From contig NW_026114279.1 in the NCBI RefSeq assembly GCF_018139145.2, positions 1-64,000 of the forward strand: 64,000 nt of DNA. Direction: 5' to 3'. This DNA comes from Gymnogyps californianus. Taxonomy: Eukaryota > Chordata > Aves > Accipitriformes > Cathartidae. Shown piece by piece: positions 1 through 9,384 of this stretch; position 1 is the stretch's first letter, and each line of letters opens with the position of its first letter. The notes beneath the pieces were generated by a model, which worked only from the letters and a program-made list of their open reading frames with translations, made no database searches and was not told the DNA's origin. The position numbers and the translations under genes are program-made.

Positions 1-331
1 CAACCCATTGTATCGCTCGATTTTCCCAGAGGCTGGTGCATGAGAGGGGATGTGATACACCCACTCAATGCCATGCTCTTTGGCCCAGGCGTCTATGAGA
101 TTGTTCCGGAAATGAGTCCCATTGTCTGACTCAATTCTTTCTGGGGTACCGTGTCGCCATAAGATTTGCTTCTCAAGGCCTCAGGATTTTTGGGCAGTGC
201 ATGGGGCACGGGATATGTTTCCAGCCATCTGGTGGTTGCTTCCACCATGTAAGCACATGGCGCTTGCCTTGGGGTTTGTGGGAGTGATATAGTCAATCTG
301 CAGGCCTCCCCATATTATATTTCAGCCATCA
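1..331 (-). pseudogene. ERV1 integrase fragment (broken, 3' part off window)
   Basis: This is the minus-strand catalytic core of a retroviral integrase, homologous position by position to ERV2 6272-6614. The piece containing SDNGTHF-like residues is recognisable but lies in shifted frames; the 67-residue frame at 93-296 is only partly correct. An in-frame TGA at 329-331 separates it from the zinc-binding amino end of integrase (331-574). The same TGA occurs in ERV2 at 6612-6614. Not functional. Confidence 0.8.
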
Positions 332-1330
332 TCCTCCATACCAAAGAGGCTTTAACCACTTGGCTTGCTTGATTGCAGCGCATGTTTCACATTCATGGAT
401 AACCTGTGCAATAGTGTCCATGGTGAAGTCCACCCCTCGATCACGAGCCCATCTATATGTTGCATCTTCCCTGATGGCCTGAGTGTCATGGGCCCACCGA
501 GCCTTAAATAATTCACCCTTATGCTGCCAGTCCAGATCCACCTGAGCCACTTCAATCCTAGCAGCCTGATCCACCTGCTGTTGTTTTGATGTTCTTCTGT
601 GGCCCGACTCTTAGGTACATGAGCATAGGACTTATATAGGACACATAGCTTGTCGCATAGGACTCCATATAGCCGCCTTCCACCTCCGATGCTTTCCTAC
701 AATGCGACAGGACCCATCAGTGAACAGGGCATATTGCCTCTCATTTTCTGGCAGTTTATTATACAGTGGGGCCTCTTCAGCACATACCTCCTCCTCTGGT
801 GATATTCCAAAATCTTTGCCTTCTGGCCAGTCTGTGATCACTTCCAGAATTCCTGGGCGACTGGGGTTTCCTATTCGACTTGTTGTGTGATCAGTGCAAC
901 CCACTTACTCCATGTAGCATCAGTTGCATGATGTGTAGAAGGGACCTTCCCTTTGAACATCCAGCCCAGCACGGCAGTCGGGGTGCTAATAGGAGCTGTG
1001 TTTCAGTACCAACCACTTCTGAAGCAGCTCGAACTCCTTCATATGCTGCTAATATCTCCTTTTCAGTTGGAGTATAGCGGGCCTCAGATCCTCGATATCC
1101 CCGACTCCAAAACCCTAGAGGTCGACCTCGGGTCTCCCCTGCTTTCTGCCAGAGACTCCAGGTAGGGCCATTCTCCCGGCTGCGGTGTAGAGCACATTTT
1201 TAACATCTGGTCCTGCCCGGACTGGCCCAAGGGCTACTGCATGAACTATCTCCCGTTTAATCTGTTCAAAGGCTTGTTGTTGCTCAGGGCCCCATTTAAA
1301 ATCGTTCTCTTCCGGGTCACTTGATAGAGA
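329..1330 (-). pseudogene. ERV1 RNase H and integrase zinc-finger region (deleted)
   Basis: Minus-strand pol segment. The frame at 329-574 ends in the CETC half of the integrase HHCC zinc finger. The frame at 632-904 holds the start of RNase H, with a TDGS motif carrying its first catalytic Asp. Between them, near 624-650, about 265 bp present in ERV2 (about 6915-7180) is missing, which removes the catalytic Glu and second Asp of RNase H. The rest (904-1330) is the reverse-transcriptase connection region in several frames. Inactive copy. Confidence 0.75.
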
Positions 1331-2264
1331 GGGCTTACAATCAGACTAATTTGGAATATGCATTCTCCAAAAACCTACAACACCTAAGAAAGCTTGTTTC
1401 CTGTTTACTAGTTGGTGGAGACATAGCTGCTATTTTGTTGATCACATCCATTGGGATGTGACGACGTCCATCTTGCCATTTTATTCCTAAAAACTGAATC
1501 TCCTGTGCGGGTCCCTTCACCTTACTCTGTTTTATGGCAAAACCAGCTTTCAGAAGGATTTGGATTATTTTCTCCCCTTTCTCAAAAACTTCTTCTGCTG
1601 TGTTGCCCCATACGATGATGTCATCAATGTATTGCAGGTGTTCTGGAGCTCACCTTTTTCCAGTGCATTCTGGATTAGTCCATGGCAAATGGTGGGGCTG
1701 TGTTTCCACCCCTGGGGCAGTCGATTCCAGGTGTACTGGACGCCCCTCCAAGTGAAAGCAAACTGTGGCCGGCACTCTGCTGCCAAAGGGATTGAGAAAA
1801 ATGCATTAGCAATATCATTGTGGCGTACCACTTGGCTGCTTTGACTCCAGTTCATATTGAAGTTCTAGCATGTCTGGCACAGCAGCACTCAGCGGTGGCG
1901 TGACTTCATTCAGGCCACGATAGTCTACTGTTAGTCTCCATTCTCCATTAGACTTTCGCACTGGCCAATGGGGCTGTTAAAGGGTGAGCGAGTCCTGCTG
2001 ATCACTCCTTGGCTCTCCAGTCGACGAATCAGCGTATGGATGGGAATCAGGGAGTCTCGGTTGGTGCGATATTGCCGCCGGTGCACCCTTGTGGTAGCGA
2101 TCGGCACCTGTTGTTCTTCGACCCTCAGCAACCCCACAACCGAAGGGTCCTCAGAGAGACCGGGCAAGGTGGACAACTGTTCAATTCCCTCTGTCTCCAA
2201 GGCAGCTATACCAAAGGCCCACCATACCCCTTTGGGTCCTTGAAATACCCTCTCCTGAGATAAT
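1331..2264 (-). pseudogene. ERV1 reverse transcriptase core (frameshifted)
   Basis: Minus-strand reverse transcriptase. The 96-residue frame at 1565-1855 contains an A-type motif (DIANAFFSIPL, with the catalytic Asp) and a B-type motif (RLPQGWKHSP). Just downstream the frame shifts, so the YxDD-type active-site motif near 1610-1640 is readable only in another frame. The amino-terminal part lies at 1931-2200. This core, about 1558-1952, is the block deleted from ERV2. Several frame breaks make it a pseudogene. Confidence 0.8.
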
Positions 2265-2501
2265 CTATGCCAAGATGCATGGGGCCTCTGGGCCAGTCAC
2301 AATGGGGTGTTTCTGCCACTCATTCCCAGTTAGGCTTATTTCAGCCTCCAATACAGTTAGCTGTTGAGATCCCCCTGTCACACCAGAAATACAAATAGGT
2401 TCTACCCCTTTATAGCTTGATGGCATTAGAGAACACTGTGCACCGGTGTCTACTAGGGCCTTATACTCCTGTGGGTGTGATGTGGCAGGCCATCGATCCA
2501 C
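2265..2501 (-). pseudogene. ERV1 retroviral aspartic protease region
   Basis: The 78-residue minus-strand frame contains the retropepsin active-site signature LVDTGAQCS, with the catalytic Asp in DTG, followed by the beta-sheet region. Retropepsins act as dimers that cleave Gag and Gag-Pol. It lies between gag (above 2558) and reverse transcriptase (below 2264), the expected order. ERV2 has the same region with DTS in place of DTG. The frame is short and flanked by frame changes, so it is a relic. Confidence 0.8.
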
Positions 2502-2557
2502 ACAGTCCAGTAAACCCGGTTGTCCCTTTCCTCCACCTGGCTGGAGGCAGGGCCCCT

Positions 2558-3921
2558 CTAGTCCTGGTCATAGGATTCTCCACTCACTTGTTGTAAAAAT
2601 GGATTAGAATTCCTTCTCATAGGATCAGGAGTAAGATCAGCCCTTCCACTCTGTCTGCCACACCGCTCACAGTGCTCACTGGAGGCTGAAGCAGCAATTT
2701 TCCTGGAGGAATCCTCATTTGTGATTGTTTTTCCTTGCAATTCACACACCCGTGCATCTAGGACCGAGGTAGGTTTTCTATCCCACTTCATCATATCCTC
2801 TCCGTGCTCACGCAGGTAAGACCACAGGATATCCCGTGAGGTGTACCTTCTATCTCCTCTCTCTTGAGCAGAGGGACGCTTATTCCTAATAGGTGAGATA
2901 TTGGTCCGTGCAGGTGGGAGGCAGAACTTATCCTCAAATCGCTGGAACTCTTGGGACAGTTTCTCGGCTAGTATGTCTGGCAGTTTCTCCACAGCTGCGA
3001 CGAGGGAGGAAGTGAGACTTTCTTCATATTGCCGAAGTCGGCGAGCCAATTCATCTACTGTTGGTCCCTCCTCGTCTTTCCAGTCCATTACTGCCAATGC
3101 ATTGGCATACGATGATGGTGCACTTCGTACAAACTTCCGCCACATGGGTCGTGTGCATTGGACTTCATCTGGATCTGTGGGTAACCGCCCATCGTCTGGG
3201 TCATAATAAACCATCTCCCGCACAGCTAATTCCCTCAGGTACTGGATACCTCTCTCCATGGTGGTCCACTTGCCTGGTTGACATACAACATCTTCCTTGA
3301 AGGGGTACCTTTCCCTCACGCCCGATAGAAGTCGCCTCCAGAGGCTGAGGGCTTGTGTTTTTTTTCCAATTGCCTTGTCAATACCCCTTCCCTAGAAAGG
3401 GATCCCAACTGCTTGGCCTCCTTACCCTCTAATTCCAAGCTACCGGCCCTGTTATCCCAGCATCGGAGCAGCCAGGTGATAATGTGCTCGCCTGGACGAC
3501 GGCTGAAGTCTTTTCGCATATCTCGCAGCTCACTCGGGGATAGTGACCGGGTGATTACCTCTGGTTCTGCCTCTTCCTCCTGTTCTCGTGATGACCCTGG
3601 TTCACCTTCATCCTTTGCTAAGCGAGCTGTCTTTTTTGAGTATTTCTTCTTCTGTACAGGGGCAACTGATACCAGCATGGGTTGGTTCTCTGGTTCAGCT
3701 GCAGTGCCTGTCACAGGCGTTGCAGTAACCGTAGTACCTGTTGCCGGGGTCGGAGGGGCTGCAGTGCCTGTCACGGGGGTCAGAGTGGCTGCAGTGTCTG
3801 TCACGGGGGTCGGAGTGCCTGCAGCATCTGTTGCTGGGGTCGGAGTGGCTGCAGTGCCTGTCGCCGGGGCTGGAGGGGCTGCAGTGGCTGTCATTTTGTT
3901 GTCAGATCCAGAGACCTTCAC
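2558..3921 (-). pseudogene. ERV1 gag, capsid and carboxyl-terminal part
   Basis: Two overlapping minus-strand frames, 3921-3316 (201 aa) and 3319-2558 (253 aa), encode the middle and end of Gag. The first has a low-complexity Pro/Thr-rich region from a 30-bp tandem repeat (3704-3893), then acidic and Arg/Lys-rich linkers. The second carries the capsid-like part shared with ERV2 (9366-10250). A frame change at about 3316-3319 separates them. A single CxxC near the end is the only possible trace of a nucleocapsid zinc knuckle; no complete CCHC motif is visible. Confidence 0.8.
3704..3893 (-). repeat. 30-bp tandem repeat inside ERV1 gag
   Basis: Six full 30-bp units (3704-3883) plus a partial seventh. 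On the plus strand each starts like GTGCCTGTC and ends GGCTGCA. On the coding strand each unit gives ten residues rich in Ala, Thr and Pro, so changes in unit number keep the frame. ERV2 has one full unit at the matching place (10526-10555) and a partial second. Confidence 0.92.
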
Positions 3922-3948
3922 TTCCCCTTGAATAGTGTTAAACAGAGC

Positions 3949-4674
3949 TCAGTAGGCATGAGCCAGGCCCCAGCACATTGCAGTGATTTGTGTCTCCCTG
4001 GAATTGTCGGGGTGACAGCATACTTTTTCCAAATGTTCTACTAGTTTTTCAGGATTCTGCACTTGTTCAAGGGTGAAGTTCCAAAACACTGGAGGTGCCC
4101 ACCGTCCTAGGCATTTACCCATGCTACCCCACACACCCTGCCACTCATAACTCTCCAGCCTTGGGGCAGATCTCTGGGTGATCCTCTTACATAGTTGTTT
4201 AACCCTGAACAAGACCTGAACCACATTCAACAACAAGCTAGTTCCTAGCAATAGAACCATGTTAGTTTCAACATTCCAAGGATATTCAAAATTTTCACAA
4301 TTCTCAAGCACTACTGTAATTAGCCTGGAGGAGGAGGCGAAGGTGAAGGAAGGTGTCTCCCCCATAGATTGGCTCTCCGAGGAGAAAAGGTAAAGGGTGT
4401 AATTATTAATAGTTTCCGCTAGATAGCTCCCGAAGTACGGAGATAACGGCAATGCTGAGTACAAATACCGGATTAGTCCCACAACCGACAATTTTATCGT
4501 ACCATAAACCAGTGTTACATAGTAAAGCAAAGCGAAAACCTTAATCCACCTCACCTTATGGGTGATAAGCAGCAGCACAGGGACTATATACGGCAAATGA
4601 GGTGATACATAACATACCTCTAAGAACGAACGCCACAACTCTAAGAGCCAATAAACCAACATTGTGACCAGCAA
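3949..4674 (-). pseudogene. ERV1 hydrophobic leader fused to the start of gag
   Basis: A 241-residue minus-strand frame starting about 85 nt downstream of the primer-binding site. The first ~80 residues are strongly hydrophobic (several stretches such as YIVPVLLLI and VFALLYYVTLVYG), and another hydrophobic segment follows near residue 145 (MVLLLGTSLLLNVVQVLF). After that comes a soluble matrix-like part (WAPPVFWNFTLEQVQ) that ERV2 also has. It ends at a TGA where ERV2 has CGA, a probable CpG decay, so leader and gag were once one frame. I do not recognise the hydrophobic part; it does not look like a myristoylated matrix domain. Confidence 0.7.
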
Positions 4675-4757
4675 CTACTAAACCAATACAATACAACAAA
4701 TAACAAATTCGTTTTAAACACGCTCTGGTCAGATCTGTTGTTATCTCAACCCTTTAC

Positions 4758-4775
4758 GCCCCACATTGGGCGCCA
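4758..4775 (-). promoter_or_regulatory. Primer-binding site, tRNA-Lys type (ERV1)
   Basis: On the minus strand the 18 nt read TGGCGCCCAATGTGGGGC, complementary to the 3' end of tRNA-Lys (Lys1,2 type) with one CpG-type mismatch. It lies 7 nt downstream of the LTR end. It would prime minus-strand DNA synthesis. Confidence 0.88.
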
Positions 4776-4782
4776 AAAAGGC

Positions 4783-5389
4783 TGTCGTGGTTTAACCCCA
4801 GCCAGCAACTAAGCACCACGCAGCCGCTTCCCCCTTCCCCCTCCCAGTGGGGTGAGGAGGAGGAAAGAGGGGAAAAATAAAGTAAAACTCGTGGGTTGAG
4901 ATAAGAACAGTTTAATAACTAAAGTAAAATATAATACTAACAATAATAATAATGAAATATAATAATAATAATAGTAATGAAAAGGAATATAACAAAAAAA
5001 AGGAAGGGGGGGAAGGAAAAAAACCAGTGATGCACAACGCGATTGCTCACCACCCGCTGACCAATGCCCAGTTAGTTCCAAAGCCACGATCCGCCCCTCC
5101 CGGCCAACTCCCCCCTGTTTATATACTGGACATGATGTTCTATGGTATGGAATACCCCTTTGGCTAGTTCAGGTCAGCTGCCCCGGCTATGCTCCCTCCC
5201 AGCTTCTTGCACACCTGCTTGCTGGCAGAGCATGGGAAACTGAAAAATCCTTGGCTTAGGATAAGCACTACTTAGCAACAACTAAAACCTCAGAGTGTTA
5301 TCAACATCATTCTCACACTAAATCCAAAACACAGCACTGTACCAGCTACTAAGAAGAGAGTTAACTCTGTCCCAGCCAAAACCAGGACA
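4783..5389 (-). repeat. ERV1 5' LTR (type A, 607 bp)
   Basis: Starts TGTCCTGG at 5389 and ends CACGACA at 4783 on the minus strand. It has a TATA box (TATATAAA) at 5118-5125, an ATT-rich trinucleotide tract (about 4928-4985), and ATTAAA as the likely poly(A) signal near 4914. The solo LTRs at 8365-8970 and 26397-27000 are close relatives. Confidence 0.93.
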
Positions 5390-5490
5390 ATCAGTGTGTT
5401 ATCAACATTATTCTCATCCTAAATCCAAAACACAGCACTATACCAGCTACTAGGAAGAAAATTAACTCTATCCAAGCTGAAACCAGGACA
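5390..5490 (-). repeat. ERV2 3' LTR, first 101 bp, interrupted by ERV1
   Basis: Minus-strand sequence starting TGTCCTGG at 5490 directly after the polypurine tract and running to the GATAACACACTGAT position, where ERV1 starts with its own TGTCCTGG. Its variant (TTAATTTTCTTCCTAG) matches the LTR at 54298 better than the ERV1 LTR. Confidence 0.85.
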
Positions 5491-5507
5491 ATATCCACCC
5501 CTTATTC
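5491..5507 (-). promoter_or_regulatory. Polypurine tract of ERV2
   Basis: The minus strand reads GAATAAGGGGTGGATAT directly upstream of the 3' LTR start TGTCCTGG. This is the purine-rich primer for plus-strand DNA synthesis. Confidence 0.8.
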
Positions 5508-5929
5508 TATACCATCTACATCATGCCCAGGTCCCACAGTTTCCAATGCATCCCAATTAATCACCACCACCTTTCCTGTCTTTTGATATATACACACAGA
5601 TATCATTCCCGTAGTCTATGGGCCATCCCTCTAAAATGTCCATTGAGTTCATTTAGTCCATGACTTTGGGCTCCATCTGTCATAGTAGTCCTTCAGGGCA
5701 GGAGAGATGATGTGTGGTGTTGGATTGTTGCATGCTGAAGTCAGTCCGGGTTCCATCACCGCTGTGCTTGTCCGGTTTTATCATTGCTGCACTTTGCCCG
5801 GTTTCACCAAAATTCATTCTTCATTAATCTGGGTGATTTTTACTATAATACCATTGATATGGCATATAGCAACCATAGTAGTGATGACATACAGTACTAT
5901 ATAGCAATTAACATCACACAATTCAAATC
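5508..5929 (-). other. ERV2 non-coding 3' region, no env
   Basis: About 420 bp lie between the probable end of integrase and the polypurine tract. I see no reading frame with a signal peptide, a fusion peptide or a transmembrane anchor. The only frame (5707-5904, opposite strand) is unremarkable. An envelope gene is therefore absent and not just decayed. Confidence 0.7.
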
Positions 5930-6614
5930 ATTGGCTATTCTCACCTAAAATCAAATCCCCTTGAGGCACACATCGGACTTGCCCATCCTTCCGCATCACC
6001 TACCAAGTGCACCCAGGTCCTTGAGCAAAAACAGTCCCATGGATGGGTTTGCCTTTGCCTGAGGCAGGAATAACCCAGACTGTCTTCCCTAGCATATTTT
6101 TCATGTGCACTACAGGGACCTTATCCCCTTCTACAGTAGGTAAAAGTTCTGATTGCGCAGGGCCAGCTCGATTGGCAGATCCTCTAGTGTTGACTAACCA
6201 GGTGGCCTTTGCTAGATGTGTATCCCAATGTTTGAAGGTCCCACCACCCATTGCTCTCAATGTAGTCTTTAACAATCCATTGTATCGCTCGATTTTCCCA
6301 GAGGCTAGTGCATGATAGGGGATGTGATACACCCACTCAATGCCGTGCTCTTTGGCCCAGGTGTCTATGAGGTTGTTCCAGAAATGAGTCCCGTTGTCTG
6401 ACTCAATTCTTTCTGGGGTGTCATGTCGCCATAAGACTTGCTTCTCAAGGCCCAGGATAGTGTTCTGGGCAGTGGCATGGGGCACGGGATATGTTTCCAG
6501 CCATCTGGTGGTTGCTTCCACCATTGTAAGCACATGGCGCTTGCCTTGGCGGGTTCGTGGGAGTGTGATATAGTCAATCTGCCAGGCCTCCCCATATTTA
6601 TATTTCAGCCATCA
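5930..6614 (-). pseudogene. ERV2 integrase (near-intact core)
   Basis: Minus-strand frame at 6000-6533 (177 aa), open upstream to 6611. It has the second catalytic Asp in ESDNGTHF and the Glu in GKIERYN, separated by exactly 35 residues: the DD-35-E signature of retroviral integrases. The first Asp is in the frame upstream of the first Met (WQIDY). The HHCC zinc finger lies in the RNase H frame (CETC near 6680). It is cut by a TGA at 6612-6614, shared with ERV1, and by a TAG at about 6000 (TGG to TAG), after which the frame resumes to a natural stop near 5930. Confidence 0.85.
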
Positions 6615-7784
6615 TCCTCCATACCAAAGAGGCTTTAACTGCTTGGCTTGCTTAATTGCAGCGCATGTTTCATATTCATGGATAACCTGTGCGATAGTGT
6701 CCATGGTGAAGTCCACCCCTCGATCACAAGCCCATCTATATGTTGCATCTCTTCCCTGATGACCTGAGGGGTCATGGGCCCACCGAGCCAGAAATAATTC
6801 ACCCTTATGCTGCCAGTCCAGATCCACCTGAGCCACTTCAATCCTAGCAGCCTTGTCTACCTGTTGATTGTTTTGATGTTCTTCAGTGGCCTGACTCTTG
6901 GGTACATGGGCATCTACATGACCTACTTTCACAACCAGGTTCTCTAGCTGGGCAGCAATATGTTGCCACAATGGGGCAGCCCAGATGGGTTTACCTCTGC
7001 GTTGCCAGTTACTCTGCTTCCATTGCTGCAACCACCCCCCCAGAGCATTTGCCACCATCCATGAGTCAGTATAGAGATAAAGTATTGGCCACTTTTCTTG
7101 TTCAGCAATGTCTAAAGCCAGCTGGATGGCTTTCACCTCTGCAAACTGACTCGATTCACCTTCTCCTTCTGCAGTTTCTGTGACTTGTCGTATAGGACTC
7201 CATACAGCCGCCTTCCACCTCCGATGCTTTCCCACAATGCGACAGGACCCATCAGTGAACAGGGCATATTGCCTCTCATTTTCTGGCAGTTTATTATACA
7301 TTGGGGCCTCTTCAGCACCCAGCACCTCCTCCTCTGGCGATATTCCAACATCTTTGCCTTCTGGCCAGTCTGTGATCACTTCCAGAATTCCTGGGCAACT
7401 AAGGTTTCCTATTTGAGTTTGTTGTGTGATCAGTGCAACCCACTTATTCCATGTAGCATCAGTTGCATGATGTGTAGAAGGGACCTTCCCTTTGAACATC
7501 CAGCCTAGCACTGGCAGTCGGGGTGTCAAGAGGAGCTGTATTTCAGTACCAACTAGTTCTGAGGCAGCTCCAACTCCTTCATATGCTGCCAATATCTCCT
7601 TTTCAGTTGGAGTATAGCGGGCCTTGGATCCTCTGTATCCCCAACTCCAAAACCCTAGAGGTCGACCTCGGGTCTCCCCTGGTGCTTTCTGCCAGAGGCT
7701 CCAGGTAGGGCCATTCTCCCTGGCTGCGGTATAGAGCACATTTTTAACATCTGGTCCTGCCCGGACTGGCCCAGACTGGCCCAA
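6612..7784 (-). pseudogene. ERV2 RT connection, RNase H and integrase zinc finger (390-aa frame)
   Basis: The longest retroviral frame in the window. It starts in the reverse-transcriptase connection domain, then RNase H with FTDGS (Asp), FAEVKA (Glu), LYTDSW (Asp) and HVDAHV near its end, so the D-E-D-D catalytic set can be seen. It ends with the integrase zinc-binding residues (HDPSGH and CETC). RNase H removes RNA from the RNA-DNA hybrid during reverse transcription. It stops at TGA 6612-6614, in frame with the integrase beyond. A 10-bp tandem duplication at about 7761-7780 (CCAGACTGGC repeated; single in ERV1) breaks it from the upstream frame. Confidence 0.85.
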
Positions 7785-8359
7785 GGGCTACTGCATGAAC
7801 TATCTCCCATTTAATCTGTTCAAAGGCTTGTTGTTGTTCACGGCCCAATTTAAAATCATTCTTCTTCCGGGTCACTTGATAGAGAGGGCTTACAATCAGA
7901 CTGTAATTTGGAACATGCATTCTCCGAAAACCCACAATGTGTAAGAAAGCTTGTTTCCTTTTTATTAGTTGGTGGAGACATCATAGCTGTTATTTTGTTG
8001 ATCACATCCACTGGGATCTGACGACATCCATCTTGCCATTTTATTCCTAAAAACTGAATCTCCTGTGCAGGACCCTTAACCTTACTTTGTTTTATAGCAA
8101 AACCGGCCTTCAGAAGGACTTTTGCGCTGGCCATATGGGACTGTTAAAGGGTGAGCAAGTCCTGCTGATCACTCCTTGGCTCTCCAGTCGACGAATCAGC
8201 ATACGGATGGGAATCAGGGAGTCTCGGTTGGTGCGATATTGCTGCCGGTGCATCGTTGTGGTAGTGATTGGCACCTGTTGTTCTTCAACCCTCAGCAACC
8301 CCACAACAGAAGGGTCCTCCGAGAGACCGGGCAAGGTAGACAGCTGTTCTATTTCCTCC
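7785..8359 (-). pseudogene. ERV2 reverse transcriptase, catalytic core deleted
   Basis: Minus-strand remnants of the thumb (7856-8134) and the amino-terminal fingers (8110-8359). At about 8118-8124 sequence matching ERV1 1558 joins sequence matching ERV1 1952, so about 390 bp with motif A, motif B and the YxDD-type motif is gone. The junction has a few bases of shared sequence (GACT). The upstream end is cut by the solo LTR at 8365. Confidence 0.82.
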
Positions 8360-8364
8360 ATCTC

Positions 8365-8970
8365 TGTCCTGGTTTCGGCTGGGACAGAGTTAACTCTCTT
8401 CTTAGTAGCTGGTACAGTGCTGTGTTTTGGATTCAGTGTGAGAATGATGTTGATAACACTCTGATGTTTTAGTTGTTGCTAAGTAGCGCTTATCTTAAGC
8501 CAAGGACTTTTCAGTTTCCCATGCTCTGCCAGGAAGCAGGTGTGCAAGAAGCTGGGAGGGAGCATAGCCGGGGCAGCTGACCTGAACTAGCCAAAGGGGT
8601 ATTCCATACCATGGAACGTCATGCCCAGTATATAAACAGGGGGGAGTTGGCCAGGAGGGGCGGATCGCGGCTCGGGAAGTAACTGGGCATTGGTCAGCGG
8701 GTGGTGAGCAATTGCGTTGTGCATCACTGGTTTTTTTCCCTTCCCCCCCCCTTCCTTTTTTTGTTATATTCCTGTTCATTACCATTATTATTATATTTCA
8801 TTATTATTATTGTTAGTATTATATTTTACTTTAATTATTAAACTGTTCTTATCTCAACCCACAAGTTTTACTTTTTTTTTTTTTTCCTTTCCTCCTCCTC
8901 ACCCCACTGGGAGGGGGGAGGGGAAACGGCTGCATGGTGCTTAGTTGCTGACTGGGGTTAAACCATGACA
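8365..8970 (+). mobile_element. Solo LTR, type A, inserted in ERV2
   Basis: 606 bp from TGTCCTGG to CATGACA, flanked by a perfect 5-bp duplication ATCTC (8360-8364 and 8971-8975). It has a TATA box TATATAAA at 8629-8636, an ATT-rich tract, and ATTAAA at 8837-8842. It lies opposite to its host element and splits the protease/RT region at a place where ERV1 is continuous (CTCTGTCTCCAAGG). Confidence 0.95.
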
Positions 8971-8975
8971 ATCTC

Positions 8976-9384
8976 CAAGGCAGCTATACCAAAAGCCCCA
9001 CCGATACCCCTTTGGGTCCTTGAAATACCCTCTCCTGAGATAATCTATGCCAAGGATGCATGGGGCCTCTGGGCCAGTCACAATGGGGTGTTTTTGCCAC
9101 TCATTCCCAGTTAGGCTTATTTCAGCCTCCAATACAGTTAGCTGTTGAGATCCCCCTGTCACCCCAGAAATACAGATGGGTTCTGCCCCTTTATAACTTG
9201 ATGGCATTAGAGTACACCATGCACTGGTGTCCACTAGAGCCTTATACTCCTGCGGGTCCTGACGTGCCAGGCCATCAAATCCACACAGTCTGATAAACCC
9301 GGTTGTCCCTCTCCTCCGCCTGGCTGGAGGCAGGGCCCCTCTATCCTGGTCAGAGTATTTGTTACTCACTTCTTGTAAATACAA
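8976..9384 (-). pseudogene. ERV2 aspartic protease region
   Basis: The 147-residue minus-strand frame (9384-8941) covers the gag end and the protease. The active-site signature reads LVDTSAWC where ERV1 has DTGAQC. Loss of the Gly in DTG would disable a retropepsin. Its downstream end runs into the solo LTR at 8970, so its last residues are LTR-derived. Confidence 0.8.

Larger units (their letters stand above)
1..5389 (-). mobile_element. ERV1: env-less class II/III-like endogenous retrovirus, truncated by window edge
   Basis: Read on the minus strand the order is 5' LTR (5389-4783), tRNA-Lys-type primer-binding site (4775-4758), hydrophobic leader plus gag (4674-2558), aspartic protease (2501-2265), reverse transcriptase and RNase H (about 2264-590), and integrase (below 590). 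The window edge cuts the integrase, so the 3' end and 3' LTR are not visible. Every gene is broken: a nonsense codon and a frame change in gag, frameshifts in pol, and a deletion of about 265 bp in RNase H near 624-650 relative to ERV2. The class is uncertain. A Lys primer site is usual for ERVK-like elements, while the 5-bp target duplications of the solo LTRs also fit ERVL-like elements. Confidence 0.93.

Noticed and set aside
3353..3931. 192-codon Val/Gly-rich plus-strand frame
   Set aside because: Antisense of the gag minisatellite; the gag side has homology with ERV2.
4809..5087. Tyr-rich hydrophobic frame (also at 8717, 18923, 26636, 50618, 54668)
   Set aside because: Tyr runs come from the ATT trinucleotide tract of type-A LTRs, not from a protein.
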